Shown here one piece after another: positions 62,951-64,000 of a stretch of DNA of 64,000 nt; the first letter of the stretch is position 1, and each line of letters opens with the position of its first letter. The translations under genes and the position numbers were made by a program. The DNA is from Alentia gelatinosa (Eukaryota; Annelida; Polychaeta; Phyllodocida; Polynoidae), in assembly GCA_950022655.1 (NCBI GenBank), contig OX465583.1:10375798-10439797 (forward strand), written 5' to 3'. The notes beneath the pieces are model-generated. The model was not told the origin of the DNA and did not search any database. It saw only the letters and a program-made list of their open reading frames with translations.

Positions 62951-64000
62951 TCTCAAGCAAGGCATTCTCATTGGAAAAAGCTGCAAGACCGAGACTATGT
63001 ACCTTGTGAAAGGGAGCATGTCTGAGACTTTGTACTGGGTGTGTCCTGCCATATGAATCAAATCCACCATTTTCTGTCAAGAATGGGAAAGCTCAATCTC
63101 AGTAATCAGCTCTGAGATTTTTGGACAGAGAGAAAATTATCGGAGACTTGAGAAAAGATGTATAAAGTACACCAGTCTCAAGTACATGATACTCCATGTG
63201 AATCCCACTTTACTGAAAACATTTGTTATTAGGTAGCAGCAGACTGACCAAGCCATAATGTGAAAGTGGTGCCTTGCAGAGTTTTGTAAGTTTGACACCA
63301 AAATACCAGGGAACTATCAATAATGATGTCAAAACTAATGCCGTCTATTATTCACAATATTTTAGAAACTTAAAATATATTAAAAAAACCAGGTCTATTT
63401 TCTGCACAAGAATTAGTAAAGAATTACAATGATCAAAGAGTTTGTAGTTAGGTTGTGAATGAATATGATAAGACTGGGCTGAACTGTGGACCAATATGTA
63501 GTACTGGTCCACAGTGATATGATGGTTGGTTGTATGTGTGGTAAATGGGGAGAGCTGTGTAGTATATGTGGACTGTAGTTGGTAAAGTCCTAGAATATGT
63601 CACAAACACTGGAGTAACTTATCACTAGAATACTGTAGTTTAAGTCCATGGGGATGTAGTAGGTAGAGAACTTCTTCTTGGCTGCGTCAGCCCTTAACAG
63701 ATGAGATCTGCTCAGAGGTACTTTGAAATGCTTCTTTTTATTGGTAATTTCCACAGGTACAGGTTCCTCACACGCCAGTCTAAGAACCCAGAATGATGGG
63801 TGTAGCTGGCTTATATAGCTAGTATTGAGGTTGCATGCATTAAAGTGTCAAGGTCGTTGTTCCAAATGCTCACTCCCACTCTCTGTCCTACTAACCCAAA
63901 TGACCTGTCCTACTGACCCAGGCTAAGTGGGGCAGTAGGTGTGCAGGCGCTGACCTACTGGCCCAAATGATCCATCCCTGCTAAGTGGGACAGGCGCTGA
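62951..64000. other. No gene recognised
   Basis: No ORF with a family signature. The end has repeated words (GACCTACTGGCCCAAATGAT, CTACTAACCCAAATGACC, GCTAAGTGGGGCAG and GCTAAGTGGGACAG, GGCGCTGA twice), so a short imperfect tandem repeat may start at about 63885 and leave the window. Confidence 0.4.

Overview
This is a piece of an intron-rich animal nuclear genome. It carries two conserved animal genes on the + strand, with GT-AG introns in consistent phase. The rest is dense with eukaryotic transposable elements. The tRNA-derived SINEs with CAAA-type tails, the LINEs and the many TA/TAA-flanked miniature elements suggest a marine invertebrate, probably a lophotrochozoan (mollusc-like). That is an inference from repeat style; no species can be named.

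Layout: 1-5852 holds the last four coding exons of katanin p60-like KATNAL2 (the gene starts before the window). 5853-8940 is a gene-free 3' flank. 8942-9985 is a broken LINE reverse transcriptase on the - strand. 10615-15105 is a structurally complete Ngaro-type (DIRS order) tyrosine-recombinase retrotransposon with split direct repeats A1-ORFs-B1-A2-B2. 15278-16345 is a DNA-transposon remnant directly upstream of the next gene. 16626-31990 is a full 13-exon nicalin gene (NCLN, 560 residues predicted), with SINEs, hairpin elements and a roughly 30-copy 34-bp satellite in its introns, followed by a probable spliced 3' UTR to about 35085. 35.1-64.0 kb has no recognisable host gene. It is a mosaic of nested inverted-repeat elements (Harbinger-like, pogo/Tigger-like, hAT-like, foldback), a 73-bp satellite, degenerate telomere-like repeats, LINE fragments, a second degraded tyrosine-recombinase fragment, and a broken ORF with SGNH-hydrolase-like and possible NADAR-like segments.

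The two host genes have unrelated jobs: KATNAL2 is a microtubule-severing AAA ATPase family member, and nicalin is an ER membrane protein of the NOMO/TMEM147 complex. Nothing suggests an operon. The most unusual signals are: (i) a 41-bp sequence beginning exactly at the 5' splice site in introns of both genes, which in KATNAL2 is part of six tandem 48-bp units that each run GT...AG; (ii) many different long hairpins that share a similar apex motif (GAGGCGAAGCCGAG-like) although their arms differ, including one family with hairpin-present and hairpin-absent copies; (iii) the very young Ngaro element, with a single in-frame TGA between gag and pol.
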